Below, one piece after another: positions 1 to 7,847 of a stretch of DNA of 64,000 nucleotides. The notes below the pieces were generated by a model, which had not been told where the DNA came from, did no database searches, and worked only from the letters and a program-made list of their open reading frames with translations. A program made the position numbers and the translations under genes. Numbering within the stretch: the stretch's first letter is position 1; each line of letters opens with the position of its first letter. Source of the DNA: Zobellia nedashkovskayae (GTDB lineage: Bacteria; Bacteroidota; Bacteroidia; Flavobacteriales; Flavobacteriaceae); NCBI RefSeq assembly GCF_015330125.1, contig NZ_JADDXR010000002.1, forward strand, positions 1,550,001 through 1,614,000, read 5' to 3'.

Positions 1-1055
1 CCGATACCTTAAGCGGAAAAAATGCTTCTGCAGTTTACGATGCTACTACAGAAATGTTACAATCTTCAGAATTTACTTCTAGAGGGTTGATTAGTAAGAT
101 GAATGTAAATATGCTTTGTACTACTGAAGATCCAACGGATACTTTAAAATATCACAGGCAGTTGGCCAAAAGCGACTTTACAACCAAAGTGAGCACAGCC
201 TTTAGACCAGATAAAGCCATTTTGATTGGTAGCGAAACTTACAATGAATATATTGAGAGCTTAGAGAAGGTTTCTAACTCTGCTATCAACACGTATGACC
301 AGCTTTGTGATGCATTGCGTAATCGTATCGAATTTTTTAATGCTAACGGTTGTTTCGTGTGCGACCACGGTTTGTCTCACCTCTATGCAGAAGATTTTAG
401 GGAAGTAGAAGTGAAAGCAATTTTCAAGAAAAGGAGAGAGGGACACCAGGTAACCCAAGAAGAGGCCGCAAAGTTCCAAAGTGCTATTTTGTTGTATCTC
501 TCAGAAACCTATCACGAGTTTGGTTGGGTGCAACAGTTTCATTTAGGAGCGCTTCGTAATAATAATACAAGAATGTTAGCCGAACTAGGTCCTGATACCG
601 GTTGGGATTCTATTGGTGATTATACGCAAGGCGAAAGTCTTTCTAAATTTCTGGACACCCTAGATCGTAGAAATAAGCTTACCAAAACCATACTTTATAA
701 TTTGAATCCGCGTGATAATGCTTTAATGGCAACAATGGCGGGCAACTTTAATGATGGTAGCGTTAAAGGAAAAGTTCAATGGGGTTCCGGTTGGTGGTTC
801 TTAGACCAAAAGGATGGTATGATAGAGCAAATCAATACCCTTTCTAACATGGGCCTAATAAGTAGTTTTGTGGGAATGTTGACGGATTCTAGAAGTTTCC
901 TTTCCTTTCCGAGACATGAATATTTCCGTCGTATTCTCTGTAATCTTTTTGGCAATGAAATGGCCAAAGGAGAATTGCCTAACGATATGGAGTGGATTGG
1001 TAAAATGATACAGAATATCTGCTACAATAATGCTAAGGAGTACTTTGATCTCTAA
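1..1055 (+). CDS. uxaC: Glucuronate isomerase (uronate isomerase), 3' part
   Basis: Interconverts D-glucuronate/D-fructuronate and D-galacturonate/D-tagaturonate, the first cytoplasmic step of hexuronate breakdown. The frame is open to the left edge (codons start at base 3), so the first ATG at 54 is internal and roughly the first quarter of a ~470-residue protein is missing. Family motifs are plain: LCTTEDPTDTLKYH near the left end, GSGWWFLDQKDGM, then LTDSRSFLSFPRHEYFRR and the C-terminal ICYNNAKEYF. The stop is 12 bases before dctP on the same strand, so the TRAP transporter is probably cotranscribed and supplies the uronate. No frameshift is seen. Identity is very secure; only the 5' end is unknown. 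Confidence 0.96.
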   Translation, partial: DTLSGKNASAVYDATTEMLQSSEFTSRGLISKMNVNMLCTTEDPTDTLKYHRQLAKSDFTTKVSTAFRPDKAILIGSETYNEYIESLEKVSNSAINTYDQLCDALRNRIEFFNANGCFVCDHGLSHLYAEDFREVEVKAIFKKRREGHQVTQEEAAKFQSAILLYLSETYHEFGWVQQFHLGALRNNNTRMLAELGPDTGWDSIGDYTQGESLSKFLDTLDRRNKLTKTILYNLNPRDNALMATMAGNFNDGSVKGKVQWGSGWWFLDQKDGMIEQINTLSNMGLISSFVGMLTDSRSFLSFPRHEYFRRILCNLFGNEMAKGELPNDMEWIGKMIQNICYNNAKEYFDL

Positions 1056-1067
1056 TTTGATTATTAT

Positions 1068-2048
1068 ATGAAATTGAATGTAAAATTTGTTTTTTTCTGT
1101 CTGGGTATGTTTTTGATTAGCGGCTGTGGCGAACTTGGTGGAAACCGCACTATTCGTTTGGCCCACGGGTTAGACGTTAACCATTCTGTACATAAGGCCA
1201 TGGTTAAAATGGGTGAGGACTTAAAGGAACTTTCTGGTGGTAAAATGCTATTGGAAATTTATCCAAACCAACAATTGGGCACCGAGCGCCAATGTCTTGA
1301 ATTGCTTCAAATAGGAAGTTTAGATATGACCAAGGTGTCTGTGGGAACCCTTGAAAATTTTGCACCTAAAATGAGAGTGTTGGGTTTACCTTTCTTATTT
1401 AGAGATAGACAACATTCGTTTGATGTGCTTGACGGTCCTATTGGCCAAGAGTTATTGAATGACGGAGAACAGTACTGGCTTAAAGGATTGGGGTATTATG
1501 ATGCGGGAAGCCGTAGTTTTTACACGAAAGACAGACCTATAAATAATCCGGATGATCTTGCGGGATTAAAAATCAGGGTTATGGAGAGTGTCACGGCCAT
1601 GGATATGGTTAAGGACCTTGGAGGTTCGCCAACACCTATTTCTTGGGGTGAATTGTACACGGCATTACAACAGGGCGTGGTAGATGGAGCAGAAAATAAT
1701 CCGCCTAGTTTCTATCTTTCCAGACACTACGAGGTTTGTAAATTTTACACTTTAGATGAACATACCGTACTACCAGATGTCTTATTAGCAGGTACTCATT
1801 TATGGGATAGCCTTTCTGAGGAAGAGCAAGGATGGTTAAAGAAAGCTGTTGATGGTTCAGTGGGTTACCAAAGAAAATTATGGGGAGAGGCGGAAGATGA
1901 AGCCCTAGCTGAGGTGGAAAAAGCTGGTGTTGAAATTATTAGACCAGATAAAACGCTCTTTTCGGAAAAAATAAAAGACTCGTTTGACAAATACAAGGAT
2001 GACGAAGTTATCTACAAATTGATTCAAGAAATTCAAGCAACCAAATAA
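1068..2048 (+). CDS. dctP: TRAP transporter substrate-binding lipoprotein (DctP family)
   Basis: Periplasmic solute-binding component of a tripartite ATP-independent transporter, which captures a carboxylate ligand and hands it to the DctQM membrane unit. 326 residues, the usual length. An N-terminal hydrophobic segment ends in LISGC, a lipobox, so the protein is probably lipid-anchored rather than freely soluble. The central block GLKIRVMES carries the conserved Arg that binds the substrate carboxylate in this family, followed by the conserved LYTALQQGVVDGAENN. It lies 12 bases after uxaC and 1 base before dctQ. Inference: the ligand is a hexuronate (glucuronate or galacturonate), because of uxaC; the sequence alone does not separate it from other sugar acids. 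Confidence 0.93.
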   Translation: MKLNVKFVFFCLGMFLISGCGELGGNRTIRLAHGLDVNHSVHKAMVKMGEDLKELSGGKMLLEIYPNQQLGTERQCLELLQIGSLDMTKVSVGTLENFAPKMRVLGLPFLFRDRQHSFDVLDGPIGQELLNDGEQYWLKGLGYYDAGSRSFYTKDRPINNPDDLAGLKIRVMESVTAMDMVKDLGGSPTPISWGELYTALQQGVVDGAENNPPSFYLSRHYEVCKFYTLDEHTVLPDVLLAGTHLWDSLSEEEQGWLKKAVDGSVGYQRKLWGEAEDEALAEVEKAGVEIIRPDKTLFSEKIKDSFDKYKDDEVIYKLIQEIQATK

Positions 2049-2049
2049 T

Positions 2050-2508
2050 ATGGAATTAAGGAAAAACATTGATAAAGTGTTGGCCTATTTTCTCGTCACG
2101 ATAATGGGAATAATGGTCTTAAACGTACTGTGGCAGGTATTCAGTCGGTTTTTATTGGGTTCACCAAGTTCATTTACAGATGAGCTAGCCAGATACCTAA
2201 TGATTTGGGTTGGAATTTTAGGTGCCGCATACGTATCAGGTAAAAATCTTCACGTTGCAATTGATGTGTTGCCAAAGCGTTTCAGTGAGGGAACACAAAA
2301 GAAATTACAATTAATAGTGCATTGGTTGGTCATTCTGTTTAGTCTTGGAGCTTTGGTTATTGGTGGTTCTAGATTGGTTTACATTACTCACGTTTTGGAC
2401 CAACATTCGCCAGCTTTACAAGTGCCATTATCTCTTGTTTACCTTGTGATTCCTATTAGCGGAGTGCTAATTATCTATTATAAAATTTCTGACCTTCTTA
2501 AAGACTAA
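2050..2508 (+). CDS. dctQ: TRAP transporter small permease (DctQ)
   Basis: Small membrane subunit of the TRAP transporter. 152 residues with four predicted membrane helices (about 12-34, 49-66, 90-112 and 127-147), typical for DctQ. The segment SSFTDELARYLMIWVGILGAA matches the conserved family signature (E-L/A-R-Y followed by a hydrophobic W-containing helix), here read as TDELARYLMIWVG. It starts 1 base after the dctP stop and ends 5 bases before dctM, so the three genes are tightly coupled. It has no catalytic role of its own; it associates with DctM to form the transport unit. Confidence 0.93.
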   Translation: MELRKNIDKVLAYFLVTIMGIMVLNVLWQVFSRFLLGSPSSFTDELARYLMIWVGILGAAYVSGKNLHVAIDVLPKRFSEGTQKKLQLIVHWLVILFSLGALVIGGSRLVYITHVLDQHSPALQVPLSLVYLVIPISGVLIIYYKISDLLKD

Positions 2509-2513
2509 GTATT

Positions 2514-3809
2514 ATGGAGTATTTACCAATTATAGTTTTGGTCCTGAGTTTTGTAGTTCTATTGGCCATAGGAACTCCCGTTGCATGGAGTATTGCCATA
2601 TCATCTGTTCTTACCATGTTGGTAAGCATTCCTGTGTTACCGGCATTTACGACAGTTTCTCAACGAATAGGCACAGGTCTAGATAGTTTTGCCCTTTTAG
2701 CCATACCCTTATTTATTCTCTCGGGTGAACTAATGAACAAAGGGGGAATCGCACACCGGTTAATTGCTTTTGCAAAAACATTGGTGGGTTCCTTACCAGG
2801 TGGTTTGGCACTAATTAATATTGTTTCCGCCATGCTCATGGGAGCAATTGCTGGTTCAGCCATGGCAGCTGCTTCCGCTATGGGAAGTATTTTAGGTCCC
2901 GAAATGGAAAAGGAAGGGTATTCTCGTGAATTTGGTGCGGCCGTGAACATCACTGCAGCTACTACAGGTCTTATTATTCCTCCTAGTAATGTACTTATCG
3001 TGTATTCTTTGGCAAGTGGTGGGGCTTCTATTGCAGCTCTGTTCTTAGCAGGATATATTCCGGGTATATTAACAGGACTTTTTCTGATGATCATTGCTTC
3101 ATTTTGGGCTAAGAAAAAGGGCTATAAAGTTGGAAAACGAAGCACGTTAAAAGAGGTTTTTAAAACTTTTGTTGATGCATTGCCTAGTCTTTTTATGCTG
3201 GTAGTAGTTATCGGTGGTATCGTGGCTGGTATTTTTACAGCGACAGAAGCATCGGCCATCGCGGTATTATACAGTATGTTGTTAGGATTTTTCTACAAGG
3301 AGATATCACTTCCTAGGCTTCCAAAAATTCTATTGGATTCCGCTTCTACTACAGCTATTGTAATGTTACTGATTGGGGCTTCTATGAGTATGTCTTGGGC
3401 CTTATCATACGAGAACATTCCGCAAGAAATTAGTTCAGGTCTTCTTGGTATAAGCGATAATAAAATTGTCATACTTCTTATCATCAACTTACTATTGTTG
3501 TTCGTGGGTATTTTTATGGATATGACTCCAGCAGTATTGATTTTTACACCAATCTTTTTACCGGTTGTAACAAAATTAGGATTGGATCCAGTACATTTTG
3601 GAATCATCATGGTTCTGAATCTTTGTATTGGTCTGTGTACGCCGCCTGTAGGCTCTGTACTCTTTGTGGGGGTTGGTATTGCCAACACAACCATAGAAAA
3701 AGTGATAAAACCGCTGTTGCCGCTGTTTATAGCTATGGTAATAGCACTGTTACTAGTAACCTACATTCCTGCACTAAGCCTTTGGTTGCCTAGTTTGTTT
3801 GATTTGTAG
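2514..3809 (+). CDS. dctM: TRAP transporter large permease (DctM)
   Basis: Large membrane subunit that carries out Na+-driven substrate translocation. 431 residues with about twelve hydrophobic segments, the normal DctM size. Recognisable family blocks are the early ALLAIPLFILSGELMNKGG, the GAIAGSAMAAASAMGS loop, PPSNVLIVYS and near the end MVLNLCIGLCTPPVG. It closes the uxaC-dctPQM operon and is followed by a strong hairpin terminator. Together with uxaC the set describes uptake and first conversion of a uronic acid, which would fit an organism that degrades alginate-, ulvan- or pectin-like polymers; that last point is inference. Confidence 0.95.
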   Translation: MEYLPIIVLVLSFVVLLAIGTPVAWSIAISSVLTMLVSIPVLPAFTTVSQRIGTGLDSFALLAIPLFILSGELMNKGGIAHRLIAFAKTLVGSLPGGLALINIVSAMLMGAIAGSAMAAASAMGSILGPEMEKEGYSREFGAAVNITAATTGLIIPPSNVLIVYSLASGGASIAALFLAGYIPGILTGLFLMIIASFWAKKKGYKVGKRSTLKEVFKTFVDALPSLFMLVVVIGGIVAGIFTATEASAIAVLYSMLLGFFYKEISLPRLPKILLDSASTTAIVMLLIGASMSMSWALSYENIPQEISSGLLGISDNKIVILLIINLLLLFVGIFMDMTPAVLIFTPIFLPVVTKLGLDPVHFGIIMVLNLCIGLCTPPVGSVLFVGVGIANTTIEKVIKPLLPLFIAMVIALLLVTYIPALSLWLPSLFDL

Positions 3810-3834
3810 AATATAGAACGATAATTTAATTTTG

Positions 3835-3893
3835 AGAAAACTAACGATTGTATGAGGTGTTTAGAGAGACACTCTATAATTGTTAGTTTTTTT
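3835..3893 (+). terminator. Terminator after uxaC-dctPQM
   Basis: Long imperfect hairpin: the left arm aaaactaacgattgta pairs with tataattgttagtttt (one G-T wobble), with a further tgt/aca-type inner pairing, and is followed on the + strand by a run of seven or more T. It lies 26 bases after the dctM stop. Because the left arm begins with an A run it could also stop leftward transcription from the GH1 operon. Confidence 0.8.
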
Positions 3894-4046
3894 ATTGGAC
3901 ATAAGTCAAGAAGAGAGGAATTGTAAGGACTTAACACAAGCGTAATAAAGCCCTAATCTTAACATTACGACAAGGGCATGGATAAGAGGCATCTTTGCCT
4001 TGCGCTATCTGGCATACGTTCTTATTTGAATTAGCTTGAATACTAT

Positions 4047-5462
4047 TTAGCCGATGGGGACATCGGTTTTTTTGGTTTTAAAGACTTCTTTTTGTTCTTT
4101 CTTTCCTAAAAAATCACGATACCATTTTCCAGAGGTCTTAATAGTCCGTTTTAAAGTTTTAAAGTCGATGTGTACCAAACCGAATCTAGGGTAATACCCT
4201 TCGGCCCATTCGAAGTTATCCGTAAAAGTCCACACAAAGTAACCTGAGACTTTAAGTCCTTCTGAGCTGGCTTTGTGTACTTGTTTTAAATAATTTTGAA
4301 GATAGGAGGTTCGTTCTAAATCGGTAACTGCTCCATCCTTTAAAGTGTCTTCAAAAGCAGCTCCATTTTCGGTAATCAATATCTTTTTAACACCTTTGTA
4401 AGTGTTGAATTTTTTCAACATCTCATAAATGCTAGGTGGGTAAACCTCCCAGTCCATTAGTGTAGTCTGAACGTTTCGTACAGGTGCTTTTACAATTTTG
4501 GCTCTTAGATAAGGTACGGTATAACTATGCCTAACCACCTCTCGGGTATAATTTTGAATACCGATAAAGTCAAACTCAAAAATACTGTTTTGCGCATCTT
4601 CCGGTCTTTCGTACTTTTTAATTTTCCGTAGCACGGGAATACTTTGGTCAGGATAACCGAGACCTAAACTAGGTTCAATAAAAAGACGGTTTAAAAGAGC
4701 ATCTGCCTTATCAGCTGCTTTAAGGTCTTTTTTACTATTTGATCGCGGCGTAATTTGAGAACATGAGAAAGTAGTTCCTATAATTGCGCCCGGCACTATT
4801 TTACGTAGTAATCGTCCTCCTAAAGCTTGGCATAAAACCGCATGATGTATGGAGGGTATAAAATTTCTAAGCCCTTTCTTTCCTGGAGCATGCACACCCA
4901 AAAAATAACCAGCTCCGGTAAATACCATAGGTTCGTTTAGCACCATCCAATGCTTTACGCGGTCACCAAAGGTGTCTGCACATATTTTTACATAATCTTC
5001 AAACCAATCTAAAATTTTCCGATTTGTCCAACCGCCCAATTTTTCTAGAGCTTGGGGTAAATCCCAATGATAAAGTGTTATCCATGGCGTAACACCACAT
5101 TCCAAACAAAAATTAATAACATCATTATAGAATTCTATTCCTTTTTGATTTACTCTTCCCGTTCCTTCTGGTAGTATTCTGGACCAGGACAATGAAAACC
5201 GAAAGTGATTAATATTCATCGATTGCATTAAAAGGATATCATCTCTGTACTTGTTGTAGAAATCACAGGCTATCTGTCCGTGCTGATTTTCAAAAATGGT
5301 TCCTTTTTTAGTAACAAATTCATCCCAAATAGAAGCTCCTTTTCCATGCGCATCATGTGCGCCTTCAATTTGATAAGCAGCGGTAGAAACCCCCCAAACA
5401 AAATCTTCACCAAAATCCTTAGAATCCAAATTAAATGATGATTGCTCACTTGTATGCGTCAT
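4047..5462 (-). CDS. Glycoside hydrolase family 1 (beta-glucosidase-like)
   Basis: Retaining beta-glycosidase of family GH1, 471 residues, the standard length for a single (beta/alpha)8 barrel. The acid/base Glu is E177 in VLNEP and the nucleophile is E365 in ITENG; the N-terminal FVWGVSTAAYQIEG and the central YHWDLPQALE blocks that line the sugar site are intact. No signal peptide is visible, so it should act in the cytoplasm. It is the last gene of a leftward operon, starting immediately after the stop of the glycosyltransferase gene. Substrate (beta-glucoside, -galactoside or a glycolipid head group) cannot be read from the sequence. Its operon partners hint at a role beyond simple cellobiose use. 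Confidence 0.93.
   Translation of the reverse strand: MTHTSEQSSFNLDSKDFGEDFVWGVSTAAYQIEGAHDAHGKGASIWDEFVTKKGTIFENQHGQIACDFYNKYRDDILLMQSMNINHFRFSLSWSRILPEGTGRVNQKGIEFYNDVINFCLECGVTPWITLYHWDLPQALEKLGGWTNRKILDWFEDYVKICADTFGDRVKHWMVLNEPMVFTGAGYFLGVHAPGKKGLRNFIPSIHHAVLCQALGGRLLRKIVPGAIIGTTFSCSQITPRSNSKKDLKAADKADALLNRLFIEPSLGLGYPDQSIPVLRKIKKYERPEDAQNSIFEFDFIGIQNYTREVVRHSYTVPYLRAKIVKAPVRNVQTTLMDWEVYPPSIYEMLKKFNTYKGVKKILITENGAAFEDTLKDGAVTDLERTSYLQNYLKQVHKASSEGLKVSGYFVWTFTDNFEWAEGYYPRFGLVHIDFKTLKRTIKTSGKWYRDFLGKKEQKEVFKTKKTDVPIG
4051..4073 (+). terminator. Compact terminator inside the 3' end of the GH1 gene
   Basis: Perfect 6-bp stem ccgatg/catcgg closed by the loop ggga (a GNRA-type tetraloop) and followed by seven T on the + strand. 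It overlaps the last codons of the leftward GH1 gene, so it reads as an intrinsic terminator only for rightward transcription and may be a fail-safe behind the 3835-3893 hairpin, protecting the leftward operon from antisense reading. Confidence 0.65.
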
Positions 5463-6476
5463 TTAAAATTGTTTGTCTTTTTCAAACGTTAATGATTCTT
5501 CTAAAACGGATTTAATTATTTCATCTGTTAGGTCAGGGTAGTTCACATCTATCTTGGCCTCCGTGTTAATCCAAGTTTTAATTTTGTCCAGCTGCTTCAT
5601 TTTTAACGATTTAATTACCGGAACACCCATATCTTTTAATGCTGCCGCATTACATTGTTGCTCATATTGGCCTTTCATAGGAATAACTAATAATTTCTTT
5701 TGCATGTATAAAGCTTCGGCGGGGGTTTCAAATCCTGCACCACAAAGTATACCCCTACTACTTGCCATACTGTTAACGAAAGCTTCGTTGGTGATGGGTC
5801 TAATGGTAATGTTCTTTGAGAGAAACTCTTTCTGGTTATGTTTTGAGAATATTTGCCATTTTACATCCTTAATTTGCGAGAGCATTTTTAGAATTTTTTC
5901 ATCGCTATAGGAAGGAAGGTAAACTGTGTAATGTTCTCCCAGGGTAGTTTTGGTAGACCTTACATCTTGCCTAATAATGGGTGTGAATATGTTATCGTCA
6001 TAATTCTTAAAATGAAATCCGTATTGTGAGGTAGAAGGCGCATACTTTTCAAGTATAATTTTGCCCAGATGGTCTTTTTGTTTCGGTTTGGGAGCATAGC
6101 GAGATAAAACAGCCGATTGATGACTAAGAGCCACACATGGTAGGTTCTTGGCTTTGCAGGCCCAAGCAGATATAGGTTCAAAATCGTTTATCACTAAATC
6201 ATATTCCGCCACGGGAATACTTTTGATTTCTTTTTTTATTCTGGCGGCATTTGTTTTTAAATAGGTGCGCCACATATCAACACCGCCTTTTTTTCCAAAA
6301 ATGAAACTCCAACCATTGAGTTGATATTTTATGGGGTAGGGTAACTTAATGTCTGCTTGGGTGCCGCTGACCAATATATCTAGTTCAATATTTCTGCTCT
6401 GTAAAGCGGGAATGATATCACGGGCCCTACTTAGATGTCCATTTCCCGTGCCTTGTATAGCATAGAGTACTTTCAT
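5463..6476 (-). CDS. Glycosyltransferase, GT28/MJ1255-like
   Basis: 337-residue GT-B fold glycosyltransferase. The N-terminal MKVLYAIQGTGNGHLSRA (Gly-rich loop with G-N-G-H at 11-14) is the acceptor-domain start typical of MurG/UGT-like enzymes, and the C-terminal CGAGFETPAEALYMQK followed by GQYEQQCNA is the nucleotide-sugar donor site (conserved Glu of the EAL motif and the Q). Probable reaction: transfer of a hexose from a UDP-sugar to a lipid or small acceptor; the acceptor is unknown. It begins 1 base after the metallophosphatase stop and abuts the GH1 gene, with no gap on either side, so all three are surely cotranslated. No membrane segment is obvious. Confidence 0.8.
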   Translation of the reverse strand: MKVLYAIQGTGNGHLSRARDIIPALQSRNIELDILVSGTQADIKLPYPIKYQLNGWSFIFGKKGGVDMWRTYLKTNAARIKKEIKSIPVAEYDLVINDFEPISAWACKAKNLPCVALSHQSAVLSRYAPKPKQKDHLGKIILEKYAPSTSQYGFHFKNYDDNIFTPIIRQDVRSTKTTLGEHYTVYLPSYSDEKILKMLSQIKDVKWQIFSKHNQKEFLSKNITIRPITNEAFVNSMASSRGILCGAGFETPAEALYMQKKLLVIPMKGQYEQQCNAAALKDMGVPVIKSLKMKQLDKIKTWINTEAKIDVNYPDLTDEIIKSVLEESLTFEKDKQF

Positions 6477-7361
6477 CTAATGTGTGTTTTGAGGTTGATC
6501 TTTGCTCACTTTTGATGTTACCATGGCATTGAACTCCGCCATTAAACTTTGGAAAAGCTCTTTTTTTTCCAACATTTCAACGTGGTCATTACTATCTGAA
6601 TTATTTGCTTGAATGTGCTTGTCATCTTCATATCTGTATAATGTCCATTCGCCTTTAACGTATTCTAACGCGGTGAGGTTTTCAATCCAATCACCGGAAT
6701 TTAGATACATTACGGAACCGTTATCGGTTTTAATAGATTTAATTTCCGGCTGGTGAATATGTCCACAGATGACATAGTCAAATTCATTCTCTATGGCAAT
6801 GTCGGCCGCAGTTTGCTCAAAATTATTAATAAACTTCACAGCAGATTTTACGCTGTTCTTTATTTTTTTGGACATGGAAACAGGACCTTTTCCCAATTTT
6901 TTATAACAGAAGTTTACCGCGCTATTTATGAGTATGAGGGTGTCGTACCCAATAGCACCCAGTTTTGCTAGCCATTTAGAGTGTTGCATGGTAACGTCAA
7001 AAACATCGCCATGAAAAATCCAAGCTTTTTTGCCATGAACAGGTAAGACTAGTTTATTAACTATACTGAAAGAACCTAGGTTAAAACCTGAAAACTTACG
7101 CATCATTTCATCATGATTACCAGTAATGTAGTGCACTTTTACTCCTTTGGTAATCCACTCCATAAGCAGTTTTACAACTTTCATATGGGATTTTGGCCAA
7201 TACCGTTTATTAAACTGCCATATGTCTACAATATCGCCGTTGAGTACTATTTGCTTAGGGTTGATGGACTTTAAATACTGAATAAGTTCTTTTGCGTGAC
7301 AACCGTATGTGCCAAGGTGTATGTCTGAAATGACAACAATATCTACTGGTCTTTTTTTCAT
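6477..7361 (-). CDS. LpxH-like metallophosphoesterase (UDP-2,3-diacylglucosamine diphosphatase family)
   Basis: Calcineurin-like phosphoesterase, 294 residues. The dinuclear metal motifs are all present: D13-x-H15 in SDIHLG, GDIVD at 42-46, GNHDE at 81-85 and the late GHIHQPE. The overall form resembles UDP-2,3-diacylglucosamine diphosphatases, but a second, closer LpxH lies at 40665-41438, so this copy may act on another nucleotide-linked lipid or sugar. It is the first gene of a leftward operon with a glycosyltransferase and a GH1 enzyme. Its upstream region carries two inverted repeats (see 7401-7426 and 7541-7565). The enzyme class is secure; the LpxH reaction itself is only possible. Confidence 0.82.
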   Translation of the reverse strand: MKKRPVDIVVISDIHLGTYGCHAKELIQYLKSINPKQIVLNGDIVDIWQFNKRYWPKSHMKVVKLLMEWITKGVKVHYITGNHDEMMRKFSGFNLGSFSIVNKLVLPVHGKKAWIFHGDVFDVTMQHSKWLAKLGAIGYDTLILINSAVNFCYKKLGKGPVSMSKKIKNSVKSAVKFINNFEQTAADIAIENEFDYVICGHIHQPEIKSIKTDNGSVMYLNSGDWIENLTALEYVKGEWTLYRYEDDKHIQANNSDSNDHVEMLEKKELFQSLMAEFNAMVTSKVSKDQPQNTH

Positions 7362-7400
7362 GGTAAAGAGGGGTTGCTATACTTTCTTGTTTTTTTGAAT

Positions 7401-7426
7401 TTTAGAGGCGAAACGTAGCCTCTAAA
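7401..7426 (-). promoter_or_regulatory. 9-bp inverted repeat in the leader of the metallophosphatase operon
   Basis: Perfect arms tttagaggc (7401-7409) and gcctctaaa (7418-7426) separated by 8 bases, lying 40 bases upstream of the metallophosphatase ATG. It is not followed by a T run in either direction, so it is not a simple terminator; a leader hairpin or a protein-binding site are both possible. Confidence 0.5.
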
Positions 7427-7540
7427 TTGTAAGATTAGAAGGTTTGTCAATAGGGCCGACAAGTACATTGAAACTATTTTCATCTGAGAAAACAAGTTTA
7501 TATAAAGGTTGTTCTTTTAGTTTGGTCTACCGTAAACTAT

Positions 7541-7565
7541 AGATTAACAATTCGTTAGTTAATCT
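7541..7565. promoter_or_regulatory. Inverted repeat, operator candidate
   Basis: Perfect 8-base arms agattaac (7541-7548) and gttaatct (7558-7565) around a 9-base centre, about 180 bases upstream of the leftward metallophosphatase gene. Symmetry and spacing resemble a dimeric regulator site; nothing identifies the regulator. Confidence 0.35.
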
Positions 7566-7673
7566 TTACATTTTAGGATTTGTTCTGTGGAGGTGTTGTC
7601 TCTTTTTTTAGGGTACAATGAGAGTTATCCGTAAACAGTGATTTGAATAGAAGAACTGTATTTTAAACAAGAA

Positions 7674-7704
7674 AAAACCGATGCATGAGACGTACATCGG
7701 TTTT
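7674..7704 (-). terminator. Terminator after the 7848-9077 gene
   Basis: Perfect 10-bp stem aaaaccgatg/catcggtttt around an 11-base loop; read leftward it is followed by further T residues (ttttttc). It lies about 145 bases downstream of the stop of the leftward orphan gene and separates it from the metallophosphatase operon. Confidence 0.75.
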
Positions 7705-7847
7705 ACTAAACTAACTCAAACTAGATTAACTCAAATAATCACACCGCAAAATTCGGTCAAAGAGGTGGTAAAAGAGTTAACTTAATATCAAGCTATCATT
7801 ATGAAAATATAGGTTCTTTAGGAAGCTGTTGATTCTACTTTCCTAAC

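Larger units (their letters stand above)
7362..7847. other. Intergenic region upstream of the metallophosphatase operon
   Basis: 486 bases without a convincing gene. It contains, from left to right: an inverted repeat in the leader of the leftward operon (7401-7426), a second inverted repeat (7541-7565), and the terminator of the upstream leftward gene (7674-7704). No TAnnTTTG-type -7 element in the leftward direction was found, so the promoter of the operon is not located. Confidence 0.6.

Noticed and set aside
2660..3094. Leftward ORF antisense to dctM (and others of this kind)
   Set aside because: Reverse-frame shadow of a membrane protein; composition is that of an antisense translation.
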